This document shows positions 24,478-35,724 of a stretch of 64,000 nucleotides of DNA, one piece after another. The notes below the pieces were generated by a model, which was given only the letters and a program-made list of their open reading frames with translations, was not told the origin of the DNA and ran no database searches. Made by a program: the position numbers and the translations under genes. How positions within the stretch are numbered: the first letter of the stretch is position 1; each line of letters opens with the position of its first letter. The stretch is from the NCBI GenBank assembly GCA_009746045.1, contig RPFO01000104.1, positions 6,964,750 through 7,028,749 of the forward strand, written 5' to 3'. The stretch comes from Mesostigma viride (taxonomy: Eukaryota > Streptophyta > Mesostigmatophyceae > Mesostigmatales > Mesostigmataceae).

Positions 24478-24763
24478 GCAGATGATTTATGCAGATGATA
24501 CCACCCTCATCGAGAGCCCCGAGCACATTCAGACCTGGCTGGACTGCCTGGGCCTGGCGGGAGGCGCGGGCGGTGGGGCTGGAGATTAGTGTCAAAACTG
24601 AGGCGATGGTGATAGGAGCATCCAGTAAACCACCGCTGCCGCGCCTGCTCGACGGGACGGAGGTCCCGTTCCGCGACCGCTTCAAGCTGTTGGGGAGCTG
24701 GCTTCCTGACACCGCCGACGATGTGGCCGGACACCCGCATCGGCCTTGCATGGGCCAAGCTCC
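24478..24763 (+). pseudogene. LINE-A plus-strand copy, left half (interrupted)
   Basis: Reads in from YADDTTLIESPEHIQ of the reverse transcriptase and continues through LLDGTEVPFRDRFKLLGSW to AWAKL-equivalent sequence with small frameshifts. It breaks exactly at 24763, where the LTR element begins, and resumes at 33588. Confidence 0.88.
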
Positions 24764-25431
24764 TGTTACGTCCCGGCCCTTTTGGACGGACGTAACAATG
24801 GAATAAATTATGTAGTTTGACTTGTTGTCATGGTCCGTAGGACTTTGGGACTCATTTCGGGACTTAATTTGGGCATTGTCCCTTGGTCAGGACTTTTGTA
24901 TGGAACTATGACAGTTTGGGTGATTCGGACCAGTTATTTTGGGCCTAGGTTGTTGTACGCGTGTATCTTCTAGGGGCCGGTGCAGTCGCGCCGCGCTGCG
25001 TACTTTATAGCTAGTTGAGATATTGTACTCATGCGTGGATTCTGTAGGCGAGGGTCGATGTCGACCCGAGGATCTTGTGTGGACTGCATGCTTTGGAAGG
25101 TCGGCGCCATGTCGGCGCCCCTTGCCAGCGTAGTGGCAGACCTAGGTGAAATTGGTCCGAGGACGAGAGTCTCGTCCTCTTGGTTTGATGAATGATAAGT
25201 GCGAATACGCCTACACATTAAACCTGGGGCAACTATCCATTTGTAATTGGTATTGCTAGCCATTATAAGTGTGTATTAATTAGCTTGGCATCAAGTCGCG
25301 GTGCCAGATATCTCACGACCCCAGTCGTGAAGCGCAATCTGCATTAGGCCACCTTGAATCTTCCTAATTCCGGCATGGTAGATCTTTCGCTACGTAGCTC
25401 AGGCTAGGTGTGTCTGGGCTGGGACGTAACA
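24764..25431 (+). repeat. left LTR (668 bp)
   Basis: TG...CA bounded. Near-identical to 32915-33582; the differences I noticed are GGGCATTGTCC versus GGGAATTGTCC and GTACGCGTG versus GTATGCGTG. Confidence 0.95.
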
Positions 25432-25450
25432 CTGGTTATCGGAGGAAATG
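25432..25450 (+). other. probable primer-binding site
   Basis: CTGGTTATCGGAGGAAAT starts right after the left LTR. It resembles, with one extra T and a base change, the TGGTATCAGAGC site complementary to initiator tRNA-Met that many Gypsy/Copia elements use. The primer identity is inferred. Confidence 0.5.
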
Positions 25451-26637
25451 TGCTGGAGAGGTCAGCTAACTCTCGCGGAGAGGGTTAGGGAAGCCAATTA
25501 GGAAACCAGGGCGGTGCTTGGCGTAGATAGAGGTTCCGGAATTCAACGATTGCTGACAGGTCGGCGGCCAGCCCGTAAAGGGATTCAACGACGACCTAGG
25601 CAGCAAGCGGCCAGTCCGGGATACTCGGCGGGGCTAGCAATAGTCCTGTGGTGAGGTGCTGTCAACGAAAGCGTTCAGCTCTCCTGTTTTCAACGACACC
25701 AAGTGGCGGCCAGGGCTTGCCTTCAACGACACCGGGTGGCGGCCAGCTCAGGAGGGATGAACGTCATCGAAGATGGTACGTCCCCTAGTTTAGATTTATC
25801 CTTCTAGACGCTTGCTTTCTCTCCGGGACCGCACGCGTAGGGGGTTCTTGTTATACGTTGTGCTTCTATAGGTTCGTTGTGAATGTCGTTGGTGCCCATG
25901 GACGTCGCGGAGACGGCCATTCGTTGTTTGACCTGCAAGGGGTCGTGGGGGTGGATACCGTCTGGCTGTTGCCGACTGTGTTGACGGTGTTTACCTCCGT
26001 GTGTGCGTATAGCCCGTTCCTGCGGAAGGCTCGGGCGTGTGCTGTGTTAGGCTCCGTGCTTCTCCCTTGTTTGTTTGGTAAAGGTCACTGCATTTAGAGG
26101 TAGCCTGGGATTCCCTTTTCCTTCTTGCAAGCTTCGGCTAGCCTATAATGCATTACGTCCCTACAGGGCATGTGAGGAATACATTAAGGATAAGGGCTCT
26201 ATTGCCAGGTGGAAGGGGTTTGATAACATTACAGATGCAGATAGGTTTGTTAGGGAACACATGCCATTGCCTGAGGGGAGGCACACCACTTGTGAATGCT
26301 CCAAGCCACCCACGATCAGCAGTCAGGGGGAGGGGACAGCAGTTACAGTTACCTTCTCTCAGTTGACCATTGGCCCTAGCAGACAATAGAGGGGATTATT
26401 ACTAGGGAATAGTACTAGGTCCTACATATATAAGATCTATAGCACGTGGTTGCACTCTCTCCCTCTCTCTCTTTCTTTCTGGGGAGGTGTTGCCTGCTGT
26501 GTAAGGTATCGGTACGAGCACCATGCCACGAAAACGGAGAGAACCTGTCAACAGCGAGATAGAACAGGTAGACAACCACGAGCAAGGTATAGAGGTGGTA
26601 GAGGTACCACCGCACGTCCAAGTAGGGACAGGTACAG

Positions 26638-26778
26638 GTGAGGTCATGGAGAGACCTGCGGAAGGCTCCCCAGATCAGAGACCAGGGCCGCAGAGATTCA
26701 TCAGATGGTGACAGTCCAGACTCCAGGTTGGAACAAGGGGGGGACGGGCGCAGCCAGGAGATGCTCCAGGGGGGTTTC

Positions 26779-26809
<31 letters not shown>

Positions 26810-26836
26810 GGCAGCGGCAGCAGCAGCAGCAGAAGC

Positions 26837-26888
<52 letters not shown>

Positions 26889-28567
26889 GCGGCAGCAGCA
26901 GCAGCAGCAGCAGCAACCGCAGCAGCAGCAACCGCAGCAGCAGCAGCAGCAACGACCACAGTGGCCGCCGCGGTATCCTGAGCAGACAGGGCACGAGAAT
27001 GAAAGCACGCAGTACTACCGTTATCATGCTCTGCCAGCCACGGAGCGACCATCGCAGCCCTGGGCTGGGCGCGGCCGCTCCATGGGACCTCCGCCGGCCA
27101 CAACACACCGGGGCAGGCGTCGAGTGTCCTTTGGCAGTGCTTCCCTACTACCCATGGTGTTGTGGAACTCTGAGGATGACGGTGAGGACACCGGGGCAGA
27201 TGGCGAATTCGGCGATTTGGAGGGGGCCGTGGAGGATATCGAGGAACCAGGGGCACAGGACCCGCCCTTTGGAGCTCATAGGCCACGGGCCTGGCTAGGG
27301 GGTGACAGAAGCAGCGCCACCGCACACGACGAGGGGACTCAGACAACCGTCCAGCGACACGTCCCCCAACCGCAGCGACCTCGGGCGCAGGACAGCAGCA
27401 TGGTCCACTCGCCTGCGGTCGTCAGCAACCTGAATTTCAGCAGAGTGGCCTTGGAGGACCCGGGGTATGAACACCCCTCGTCGGTACAGGTGCGGCGGAC
27501 GCACGGCACGCCGACCAGATCCGGATCTCTCCCCCGGTCGCAGCCCCCAGCCTTCGGCTCCATCGCCTACCGGGAGGTCGGTGGGCCCAAGCCTAATACG
27601 GTGAAGGCCCCACCGTTGCCCACGTTCAAGAATGTTCCCAAGCTGCACGCGGACATGAAACCGCGGGAGATTGACGAATGGGGGCGCATGTGGCAACAGC
27701 AGTATACCGTTTGGCGCAATCACTACAGCTGGGAGCTTGCCACCTGTGATCTGATCCCGCTCGTGGTCAACACCTGCATGGACCCCGCGGTGGTGAGCAT
27801 CTTGAACTGTGAGAGCATCGCATCCCAGTCGTACCCGCAAACCGTGGAGGAGTTGATGGACAGGGTGCGCCGCAAGTTGGTACCCCCAGACGCGGAGATC
27901 CACGAGCGACTCGCCTTCGGCAAGCTGCGCCAGGGGACCACTCCGTATCGCGAGTTCCTGTCCAAGTTTGAGTCCAGCGCCGCCTACCTGACCGACATGA
28001 CCTGGTACGAGTACAAGATCAGATTCATTGAGGCACTCAGCCCGAGCTGCAGGACGAGGTACTAAAGCACTACGCTGAGGTTCCTTGGAGGAGTGGGACA
28101 TCTTGAATATCCAGAGATATCTTCTGCAGGTGGCCGACGTCGTGGCTCGCGGCGCGCACCATCGGTGCGTCGTTCTACCGATCAGGTCCCCCGCACGACG
28201 GCGAGGAGACGATGACTCCCCCGATGACCTGGAGGACGGGAACGCTGACCATGGCCTCAACGCCATCGACGCGAGTAAAGCCCGTTGCTTCATGTGCTTT
28301 GAGGTGGGTCACCTCAGGCGCGACTGCCCCAAACTCCGTAGCAGGCACGCTGGACGTGGCACGGGGGAGACCGAGCCCAGGTTTTCAGGCCCGGCGTTCG
28401 GCAGTCGCCCGGACTCCTCCGGCCCAAGGGAAAGCCCCGCAACGCGGACGAGCGGGCGCCAGCAGGCCCGGCAGTTCACGACTCAGCACCAGCAGCCGCG
28501 GCCGCCAGCGATGAGTTCTACCAAGGGCGTGCTGCGCGCGGTCAATGAGATCGAGGCTCACGACTAG
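26638..28567 (+). CDS. Gag-like protein with polyglutamine tract and zinc knuckle
   Basis: Structural protein of the LTR element. The open frame 26638-28065 has a polyglutamine tract (26781-26955, about 55 Gln mixed with Arg and Pro), an acidic/Pro-rich linker, and then a capsid-like helical region (LPTFKNVPKLHADMKPREI ... WYEYKIRFIEAL) typical of Gypsy-type Gag. Small indels near 28040-28090 shift the frame; the sequence then continues in 28085-28567 and reaches a CCHC knuckle, CFMCFEVGHLRRDC (C-x2-C-x4-H-x4-C), followed by a Gln/Pro-rich tail. A short earlier open frame (26523-26711, MPRKRREP) overlaps in another frame and may be the true N-terminus before a further shift. As given, the gene is broken or uses frameshifting. 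Confidence 0.75.
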
Positions 28568-28631
28568 CCTCCGGACAGCGTGCGACCTTTGAGTCACCAG
28601 CAGTGGCCGGTTACGAGTTTGCCGCTGGGAA

Positions 28632-29060
28632 GTATACTATAAATATATTATTATATAGTATATTTAACTAATAATTATATTTTTATAATATGTTCACTCC
28701 GGTGCGCTTTTCCAGTCCTAGTGGCTGGCCACCTTAGCCATTCTGAGAATGCCCACCTGTGTAGGGCAAGGGGGGGGTGTCTGTTTTGCCCCACATCTGT
28801 ACCAAATACCAAGGGTGCATTGGTCCTGCACAGTAGCAGGTCACCCTGTTATCATGATGTCAGTAGTACGAAGGGTGCATTGGTCCTGCACAGTAGCAGG
28901 TCACCCTGTTATCATGCTATCAGCAGTAAGGGGGGTGTTTGGAATCATACACTGACCCCATGCATAGACGCCGTTGGCGGTAATGGGAAATTACTATTAG
29001 GCGTCTAGCACTAGTGGTTTTATATAGGGTACCGTTGGCGGTAATGGGATATTTTATATA
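28632..29060 (+). repeat. AT-rich spacer and short tandem duplications in the LTR element
   Basis: An AT-rich block (28632-28692) is followed by two tandem copies of a 60-bp unit (about 28808-28925, AAGGGTGCATTGGTCCTGCA ...) and two copies of CCGTTGGCGGTAATGGGA (28970-28987, 29033-29050). It separates Gag from the protease-like segment and has no conserved frame. Confidence 0.75.
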
Positions 29061-29102
29061 TGAGAATGTAATAATATATTCAGACACGGCCAACCAACCG
29101 TC

Positions 29103-29440
29103 ATGGATGTCAAGTTTTTGGTCGACACAGGCGCTTCCATGTCCTTCATCAACGCGGCACTGGTGCGCCGGCTGGGACTGACGCACAGCCCCCACACCGG
29201 ACGGCCGTGCATCTGCCCCACTCGGATGGTCGCCAACACCAATCGCCCGGTCTGGCAGATATCAAAGGTGTGCTGCAAGGCACCCCGTTCGACCTGGCTG
29301 CGACCATCGCACCGCTGGGCGCAGCGGACATCATCATTGGGCTCGACTTTGGACGCGCAGGATGTGGACATTCGCGTGCGCCGGCGAGTGGTTGGTTTCC
29401 GATGGTTCCTTTTGGTGCCCTGACAGCGAGTATAGGGCAC
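29103..29440 (+). pseudogene. retropepsin-like protease segment (frameshifted)
   Basis: MDVKFLVDTGASMSFIN contains the aspartic protease signature DTGAS with the usual hydrophobic approach. The second-lobe-like motif ADIIIGLDF occurs about 65 codons later but in another frame (the open segment beginning 29207), so at least one frameshift lies between about 29200 and 29260. No reverse transcriptase follows. Confidence 0.65.
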
Positions 29441-29599
29441 ATAGCATTACACACGAGCGCCCGGCGGTCCAGCATCCTTGACTCCTTGGCAGTAATTGGA
29501 CGATCGCGTGGACGCGTCGTCCCCGGGGGAAGGGGAGGGGTCGCAGAGCGTATGAAACCAGATGGCTACTAATAATACCATATACTTCTTTACTATACC

Positions 29600-32500
29600 T
29601 ACCTTTTATATACTAAGTACTTGTACTGGTCCACTACACTTCTTTATGATACCATACTCTTCTTAATTATATCTAGCTCCTGTATGATCGGCACGGTTCG
29701 GCTTTGGATCGAGCCGGCCATCTATGTAGGAATCCACCGCAGCCGCGCGTGGATCCGACGACCCTTCTACTGCCATGCCAGGGATCGATGCGCAGCCGCG
29801 CGTGGATCCGACGACCCTTCTACTGCCATGCCAGGGATCGATGCGCCAGTGTGCGGATATTATATATTTTCGATATTCTCTATTTTCTATATAATATATT
29901 TTCTCCATGATATATTCTCTATGGGATAATCTGCAGTTGGCGGTGGGCTTGAACGGGTCGTCCCGAAGAGGACCACGTCAGGCACTCAGCACCGCATGTG
30001 CACATGGTCCTGGCCTTTTGGACATGGGCTCACCGGATGCTTGATGATTCTACTACTAAGGCGTCCGTACCGAGGCATCTCCGCGCGGGATGCCGGATTC
30101 GGCAGCGAGTGCCAGCGACCCCAGACTACGGCCTGACTGCACGTCGCGTCCCGCGTGACCAACGGACGCGGAGTCCCATGGCATGCGGCCAAGTATTATT
30201 ATAGGGAGCCTTCCGGCTGGCGGCTATGAGTCACGGCTCCCTGACTTCCTAGCGCGTGAGGGACGTGCTTGGCTTCTCGTGCACCTGCACGTGATTAATT
30301 TCACTAGTGCGGCACGGTGCATGGAGACGGCACGGTGCATGGAGGCTGTTGCAACCCCGATGCGACTGGGCGATCAGGCAGGGCGGAGCCTGTACTGAAT
30401 CGTGGTCGGCCGGCAAACAGATGTACAGCACCTTGTTGAATTGTCGGTAGCCAACCAATTGGCTACCCCGGCATTGAGTCGACGCCTAGCTGGGTCAGGG
30501 CACTCCTGGGCTCGAGTAACCGTGCATGCAGGGCGCGCCCGCGTCCGCCGCGACGTCGGGAGTAAGGGCCCCCGGGGCTGCAAGCATATGCGGGCACGGT
30601 GCAGTTGCATGGCGACAGCACGTACTGCCGGCAGTAGTGGTGGATGACCCAGCCGGTCGTGGTTGCACTGGTTGCGCTGGTGCCGGTCGTGGTTGCATCA
30701 GAAGCAGGTGGCGGTGTCCGGTCATTGTCTCACCGCCTCAACAGTGCGCGTGCATGGTGCCGATGCCACATGATGTGGCGCTGTCGCCCCGCAGACTGCC
30801 GGTGTCCGAGTAACACCCGGTATCACTGCATAGGGCCGGTACATCCGCTCTGAGCGGACCCGGCGCTGACGCGCGCTGAGCCATGGCAGAGCACTGAGGT
30901 ACATGGGACGTGCGGGATCTGGCCGTCGAGGGCGAGTCACGGGGACTGTAGTAACGGCGACCCGAGACTGAGAGGCAGGCAGGATCGAGCTGCTGGAGTC
31001 TGAGCACCTAGTCACTGCCCGCGACCCTGTGCATGGCTACCATCGCGCAGTGTTCGCGTCCCTCCTGTGGGCTGAGCCCGGTAGGGAGTTGTTCCTTGCA
31101 CCACTGGTGGAGGCCGATCGAGCGTGATTTGCAAGTGGCTCGTGTCCGCGCGCCTACGAGGTTGCATGGATGAGGGACTCAGAGCAGGGCGTTCCATGTG
31201 CATGGCGGGCGGGCTGTGTGGGCTTCAAAATGTACTATACCCCATGGCCATGCACTGGTACAGGGGTGGTGAGAGGCCTTCAAGCTTCGAGTGGGGGATG
31301 TGGCGATGCGCGGTGGGGACTGCATACATAGGGGCGTGTTTCTGTTGCGGGAATCGGGATCCTGGGCAAGACAGCCAAGCGGGGTGGACAGGCGGTGATC
31401 GGTCGTGCGCGGGATTGACCCCGGTCCACGATCGCTGTATGTGCTTGAGCACCTGTGGGCTGGGCGCGATCGAGCCCGAGGAGCTCTTGTTGGGACTGCG
31501 GGGTTGCTTCGGCCCTACTCATGAGCAGCACGGTGTCTCGCAGGGGCAACGTTACTGATACGGCAGTTCCTGCAAGGCGTGTCACTCCCCGACCTGCCCA
31601 TTGCATTATATAAGTGCGGGCATTGCGGGCGCTATGCAGTCCACGTCGGCGGCCTCGAGCATCACATGCTTATGGGCCTACGCAAACATCAACCGTGCTC
31701 TTGCTGTGCAAGTGTCACGGAGGGTGTGACTGCGAGCTGAGGAGTTTTCCCCCGCTTGCGGTGGAGTTCAGGCACATTGGCAGTAAGGAATGCGGGGACC
31801 GGCGACTGCTCCGGTCTATGCACGTCGGCCGGAGTGGTGTTGTGCCTAAACTACTGCAGCTTCGTGGAGGAGTTGGCAGGGCGCACTCCAGTGGACACGC
31901 TGGGGCCCTGCTAGTTTTGGGCACTTAACGTGCCATATTATCCAAGTTTCCGGTGTTGATCGACTTTGACTGTTTCCTGCGCTGGATAGAGACGGCGGGG
32001 CGCACTCTAGTGGACACACTAGGGCCTTGCGGGCACCTGCATGCGTTCGCAGGTGCAGGGGAGGCGCACTCTAGCGGCCACGCTAGGGCTTCCCCCTCTA
32101 TACAGCCACTCCAGCGGCGGCCAGGGACGGCCACGTTGCATGGTCGGTTGGCTCACGGCGCGCCTGTATTTGAGAGGACGCGTACAACTGTCGGTAGTGA
32201 GGCGATGGATCAGATTCTTCTGGTGCACGCCCTCGCTTCTGAGCATGGGGCCTGCACTGCATGCTGTGCCTCACCGTCGTCGACGCTAGTAGTACTTCTT
32301 AATCGTCATGTGATTACGCGCATCAGTCGCGCTGTAAGGCTGGGTTTCGGCTGGACGGGATACATGACTGGCCACCTCGTCGGCCGGATCATCAAGTTGT
32401 ATGCATGAAAAATATTCCCTCTTGCTGACAGCCCGATTGGCTATATAAAGAGTTGCCCTTGCGTGGCAAGTCTGGGGGGACCTGGTTTCACTGGCCCGTT

Positions 32501-32895
32501 GGTGCACAAGGGCTGGGACATAGTACCCCTATGGTCAACATTTCATCAAGTTTGAGGCTGCTCAGGACCTCAGGACTGGTTGCGCGGGATTACATGGACT
32601 GTGCATTATTATGTGGATGGGATAGGGCACGCGGTGGCGCCCCCTAAGATGGTTCCAGTGGATCGGCGCGTCAACAACGGCGGTCGCTGAGATGGTTGTG
32701 AGAGTTTTATGACGGATAGTGGAATTATCCTGTCATCCTGTTTCATGCTACTACGTCAGGGTTGGTCCTGTGTATCAACCTCTAGAGGAATTGGTATTAC
32801 TAACCCGCGGGTGAACCGGGGTTGGGACATAGTACTCTTATAGTAGCGTAGCTTACTTGTTTCCTTTCTATCTCTTGTACGGTAGGGACTACCGA
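29600..32895 (+). other. 3.3-kb non-coding interior of the LTR element
   Basis: No open frame longer than about 150 codons and no polymerase or integrase motif on either strand. It holds a 53-bp tandem duplication (about 29738-29845, CGCAGCCGCGCGTGGATCC ...), TATA-like boxes at 31607-31613 and 32442-32449, and three copies of a stem-loop word around CACTCTAGTGGACACACTAG (31878-31905, 31999-32026, 32067-32094). Confidence 0.6.
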
Positions 32896-32914
32896 CCCCC
32901 GTGGGGGGGAGGAG
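32896..32914 (+). other. polypurine tract
   Basis: GTGGGGGGGAGGAG immediately upstream of the right LTR, the expected position and composition for plus-strand priming. Confidence 0.7.
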
Positions 32915-33582
32915 TGTTACGTCCCGGCCCTTTTGGACGGACGTAACAATGGAATAAATTATGTAGTTTGACTTGTTGTCATGGTCCGTAGGACTTTGGG
33001 ACTCATTTCGGGACTTAATTTGGGAATTGTCCCTTGGTCAGGACTTTTGTATGGAACTATGACAGTTTGGGTGATTCGGACCAGTTATTTTGGGCCTAGG
33101 TTGTTGTATGCGTGTATCTTCTAGGGGCCGGTGCAGTCGCGCCGCGCTGCGTACTTTATAGCTAGTTGAGATATTGTACTCATGCGTGGATTCTGTAGGC
33201 GAGGGTCGATGTCGACCCGAGGATCTTGTGTGGACTGCATGCTTTGGAAGGTCGGCGCCATGTCGGCGCCCCTTGCCAGCGTAGTGGCAGACCTAGGTGA
33301 AATTGGTCCGAGGACGAGAGTCTCGTCCTCTTGGTTTGATGAATGATAAGTGCGAATACGCCTACACATTAAACCTGGGGCAACTATCCATTTGTAATTG
33401 GTATTGCTAGCCATTATAAGTGTGTATTAATTAGCTTGGCATCAAGTCGCGGTGCCAGATATCTCACGACCCCAGTCGTGAAGCGCAATCTGCATTAGGC
33501 CACCTTGAATCTTCCTAATTCCGGCATGGTAGATCTTTCGCTACGTAGCTCAGGCTAGGTGTGTCTGGGCTGGGACGTAACA
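32915..33582 (+). repeat. right LTR (668 bp)
   Basis: Second LTR, same length and termini as 24764-25431, followed by target duplication GCTCC at 33583-33587. Confidence 0.95.
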
Positions 33583-33587
33583 GCTCC

Positions 33588-34292
33588 GTTCGCTCACACC
33601 CTACTGGCGCTCGAAGGGCCTTAACGGGCACCGCAAGCGCATGCTCTTCAAGGTCCTCGTCCTCACGGTGCTCACGTCTGATGGCGCCGAGGCGTGGACC
33701 CTACCACCCAAACTGGCAGCTCGGCTCGACGGCACAGTTTACAGGATGCTCCGGCAGGTCCTTAATGTAGGTTTTTCCGAGCGTCCGTCATCAGAGTCTT
33801 TGTACCATGGCATGCCCCGTGTTTCGGACGAGATTAGGCAGCGTAGGATAGCATTTGTAGGCCACCTTGCACGCACCAGCCAGGTCGACACCACCCTCGG
33901 TCTGGCCGGCCCCCAGCGGCTTGGACAGCCAGGGCGGCACATTCTGACCTGGCCTGGCCCCAAGGACATTCCCAAAAGGGTAGGGAAACCTGTCACGAAC
34001 TACGTTCAGATGTTGCTGGACGACCTAGTGGTCCCAGCCCAGTTTGAGCACCGCATCCACTCTCTCTCCCGTCTTTGGACTGCCATGCAGGACAAGACGC
34101 GGTGGAAGAAGATTGTCAAGGCGCACACGCCCGACCCTGTGGGCAAGCCACCTCCCCCCAAGCGGAGGAGGCGTTTTGATGATGAGTAGTGCTTTCTAGA
34201 TAGAGTTAGGATAGTTCGATCACGCGGCTTCCTCCACCCCATCCATCATGAAATATGTGCTACATGACCTCCCCACGGAGGCATGTTATAAT
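33588..34292 (+). pseudogene. LINE-A plus-strand copy, right half
   Basis: Continues the LINE-A reverse transcriptase interrupted at 24763: TPYWRSKGLNGHRKRM, then the RRIAFVGHLAR motif and the tail KPPPPKRRRRFDDE with stop at 34189. The 3' UTR ends in a TTTAA microsatellite at 34277-34303, matching the minus copy at 21397. Relative to that copy there is an extra TC near 33677 (LTSDGAEAWT instead of LTYGAEAWT). Confidence 0.88.
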
Positions 34293-34387
34293 TTAATTTA
34301 ATTTTTAATGCGCGTGGGCCACATGCTAGGCTAAGCCTTGCTAATCTACACTACTGGTATATATATTCCTAGAAATAGTATTGGTAT

Positions 34388-34924
34388 TTGTATTTGCACA
34401 CTGTCCTCCTGACGGTGGTGCTCGCCATGATTCGGTCGGTTTTCCCCCACGCGAACATCCGGTCCGAGGATGCGGATGGCGCTGCCTTCTATTCCCCCAA
34501 CCACCGGCCTGACATCGTGGTGCTGGACTTTGAGGGGGGTGGCCGGCATCTGCTTATTGACGTTTCGGTGGCGCGGCCCTTGGCTCTTAGCCACGTGGCT
34601 GGGGCCTCCCTCACGGCAGGTTACACGGCGGACCGGGCGGAGCGGGCCAAGCTCCTGGCCTACGGCGACGTCGGGCACCATCGTGTGGTGCCCTTTGTCC
34701 TGGAGGAGTTTGGGGCCATGGGGCCCCTGACCTCCGCCTTCTTCAAGGAGTGTTGCCGGCTCCGGGAGGACCGGCTGGACCTGGAGGGCCAGCGGGCCCC
34801 ATGGTCGGCGCGGACCTGGACGTCATATTGGCGTCAGCGCTTGTCGGTGGCGCTGACTCGGGCCATGGCTGACATCATGCTCCGCCGTACGCGGGCTGAT
34901 TTTGCGGTGCAGCAGGGCTATTAG
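34388..34924 (+). CDS. family Z: mobile-element C-terminal domain, possible PD-(D/E)XK-like fold
   Basis: Open frame of 178 codons with no sign of introns. The core reads RPDIVVLDF, a Gly-Gly turn, then HLLIDVSVARPL, which resembles the PD...D-x-x spacing of restriction-like nucleases; the catalytic Lys is not obvious. Domains of this type are common at the C-terminus of reverse-transcriptase-related proteins in algal and plant genomes. The last ~68 codons and the 3' UTR recur almost unchanged at 49463-49810. The N-terminus is probably truncated: the first residues (MYLHTVLLTVVLAM) look like read-in. The 3' UTR contains CTGTAAGTAATTATA twice (34940-35140). Confidence 0.5.
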   Translation: MYLHTVLLTVVLAMIRSVFPHANIRSEDADGAAFYSPNHRPDIVVLDFEGGGRHLLIDVSVARPLALSHVAGASLTAGYTADRAERAKLLAYGDVGHHRVVPFVLEEFGAMGPLTSAFFKECCRLREDRLDLEGQRAPWSARTWTSYWRQRLSVALTRAMADIMLRRTRADFAVQQGY

Positions 34925-35175
34925 GTTCCTCCCGTTAGGCGTTTCCATTGGTCTTATCGTAGTATAGAGCTTTGACATGGCTCTGTATATAGGTTTATAG
35001 CTGGGCGTTTGCTTTGGTTTGAGTGATTTCACTCTGCTGTAAGTAATTATATTTTTAATATATATTCCTAGTTTGCTTTGGTTTGAGTGATTTCACTCTG
35101 CTGTAAGTAATTATATTATTAATATATATATTCCTAGTCTGAGGTCTCCGTAATCTATCATTCTCAATGAATATA

Positions 35176-35720
35176 TATTCCTAGTCTGAGGTGGCAGGAG
35201 GGGGCTGCCAGGGCTTGTGGTCAACGTGGATGACCGCCCCCCTCCAGTATACCGGCTTCCCCCTTGCGCTCTGCCGGAGCTGAAGGTAGGTCGGCCATAG
35301 CTCGCGTCGCCGCTGTTGCTGGGCCAGGGTCAAGTCGTCGTCCAGCGTGAAGCGAGTCTCCGAGAGCTTCTTGCGGCATTTAAGGAACGCCAGCTTGTCC
35401 GCCATGTACTTAAAGGTGAGGAGCACGGGTGCCGGGCCAGCCTTACCCCGCGCGCGGGGGAGGCGGACAGCCGACATGTCCAGCTCACCAGTGAGTATAA
35501 CATGGGGGCAAGAATGGCGCGCTTAAATGCCTCAAGAAGGCTCGTGGAGGTCTCACCTGCCAGCTGGTCGAAGTGCTTGACGATGACATTGTGGCTGCGC
35601 CGGGCGATGTCGGCTTCCTCGCGAAGGTCGAGGGCTTGTTGCTTGAGTTGTGCCGAGATGGTGGAGGTGGTGGAGGTGGTGTGCTGCTTAAGCAAGTCCG
35701 CCCAGGTGGAGGGGGCATAT
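35176..35720 (-). pseudogene. family Y ORF1-like, copy 1 (C-terminal part)
   Basis: The minus-strand frames encode the C-terminal part of the Y protein: a helical segment (AQLKQQALDLREEADIARR), a Pro/Arg turn (RLPRARGKAGPAPVLLTF), then MADKLAFLKCRKKLSETRF and DDDLTLAQQQRRRELWPTYLQLR. This pattern (coiled coil, short basic domain, 'KR.K.L....i.eDlT..q') resembles LINE ORF1 proteins. Frame broken near 35490-35515, where the sequence of copy 2 differs. Confidence 0.65.
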
Positions 35721-35724
35721 GTAA

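Larger units (their letters stand above)
24764..33582 (+). mobile_element. 8.8-kb LTR retrotransposon, Gag/protease only
   Basis: Complete insertion with 668-bp direct LTRs (24764-25431 and 32915-33582) that begin TGTTACGTCCC and end GGGACGTAACA, flanked by perfect 5-bp target duplications GCTCC (24759-24763 and 33583-33587). A primer-binding-like site follows the left LTR and a purine-rich tract precedes the right one. Gag (26638-28567) and a retropepsin-like segment (29103 onward) are present. I find no reverse transcriptase, RNase H or integrase motif in the remaining 3.3 kb. The insertion splits a LINE-A copy. By eye the LTRs differ at only two places, so it is young and was probably mobilised in trans. 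Confidence 0.92.

Noticed and set aside
29600-32900. Hidden reverse transcriptase or integrase in the LTR element
   Set aside because: I looked for YxDD, the HHCC finger and DDE patterns in the open segments on both strands and saw none; the longest frame is about 150 codons of low-complexity sequence.
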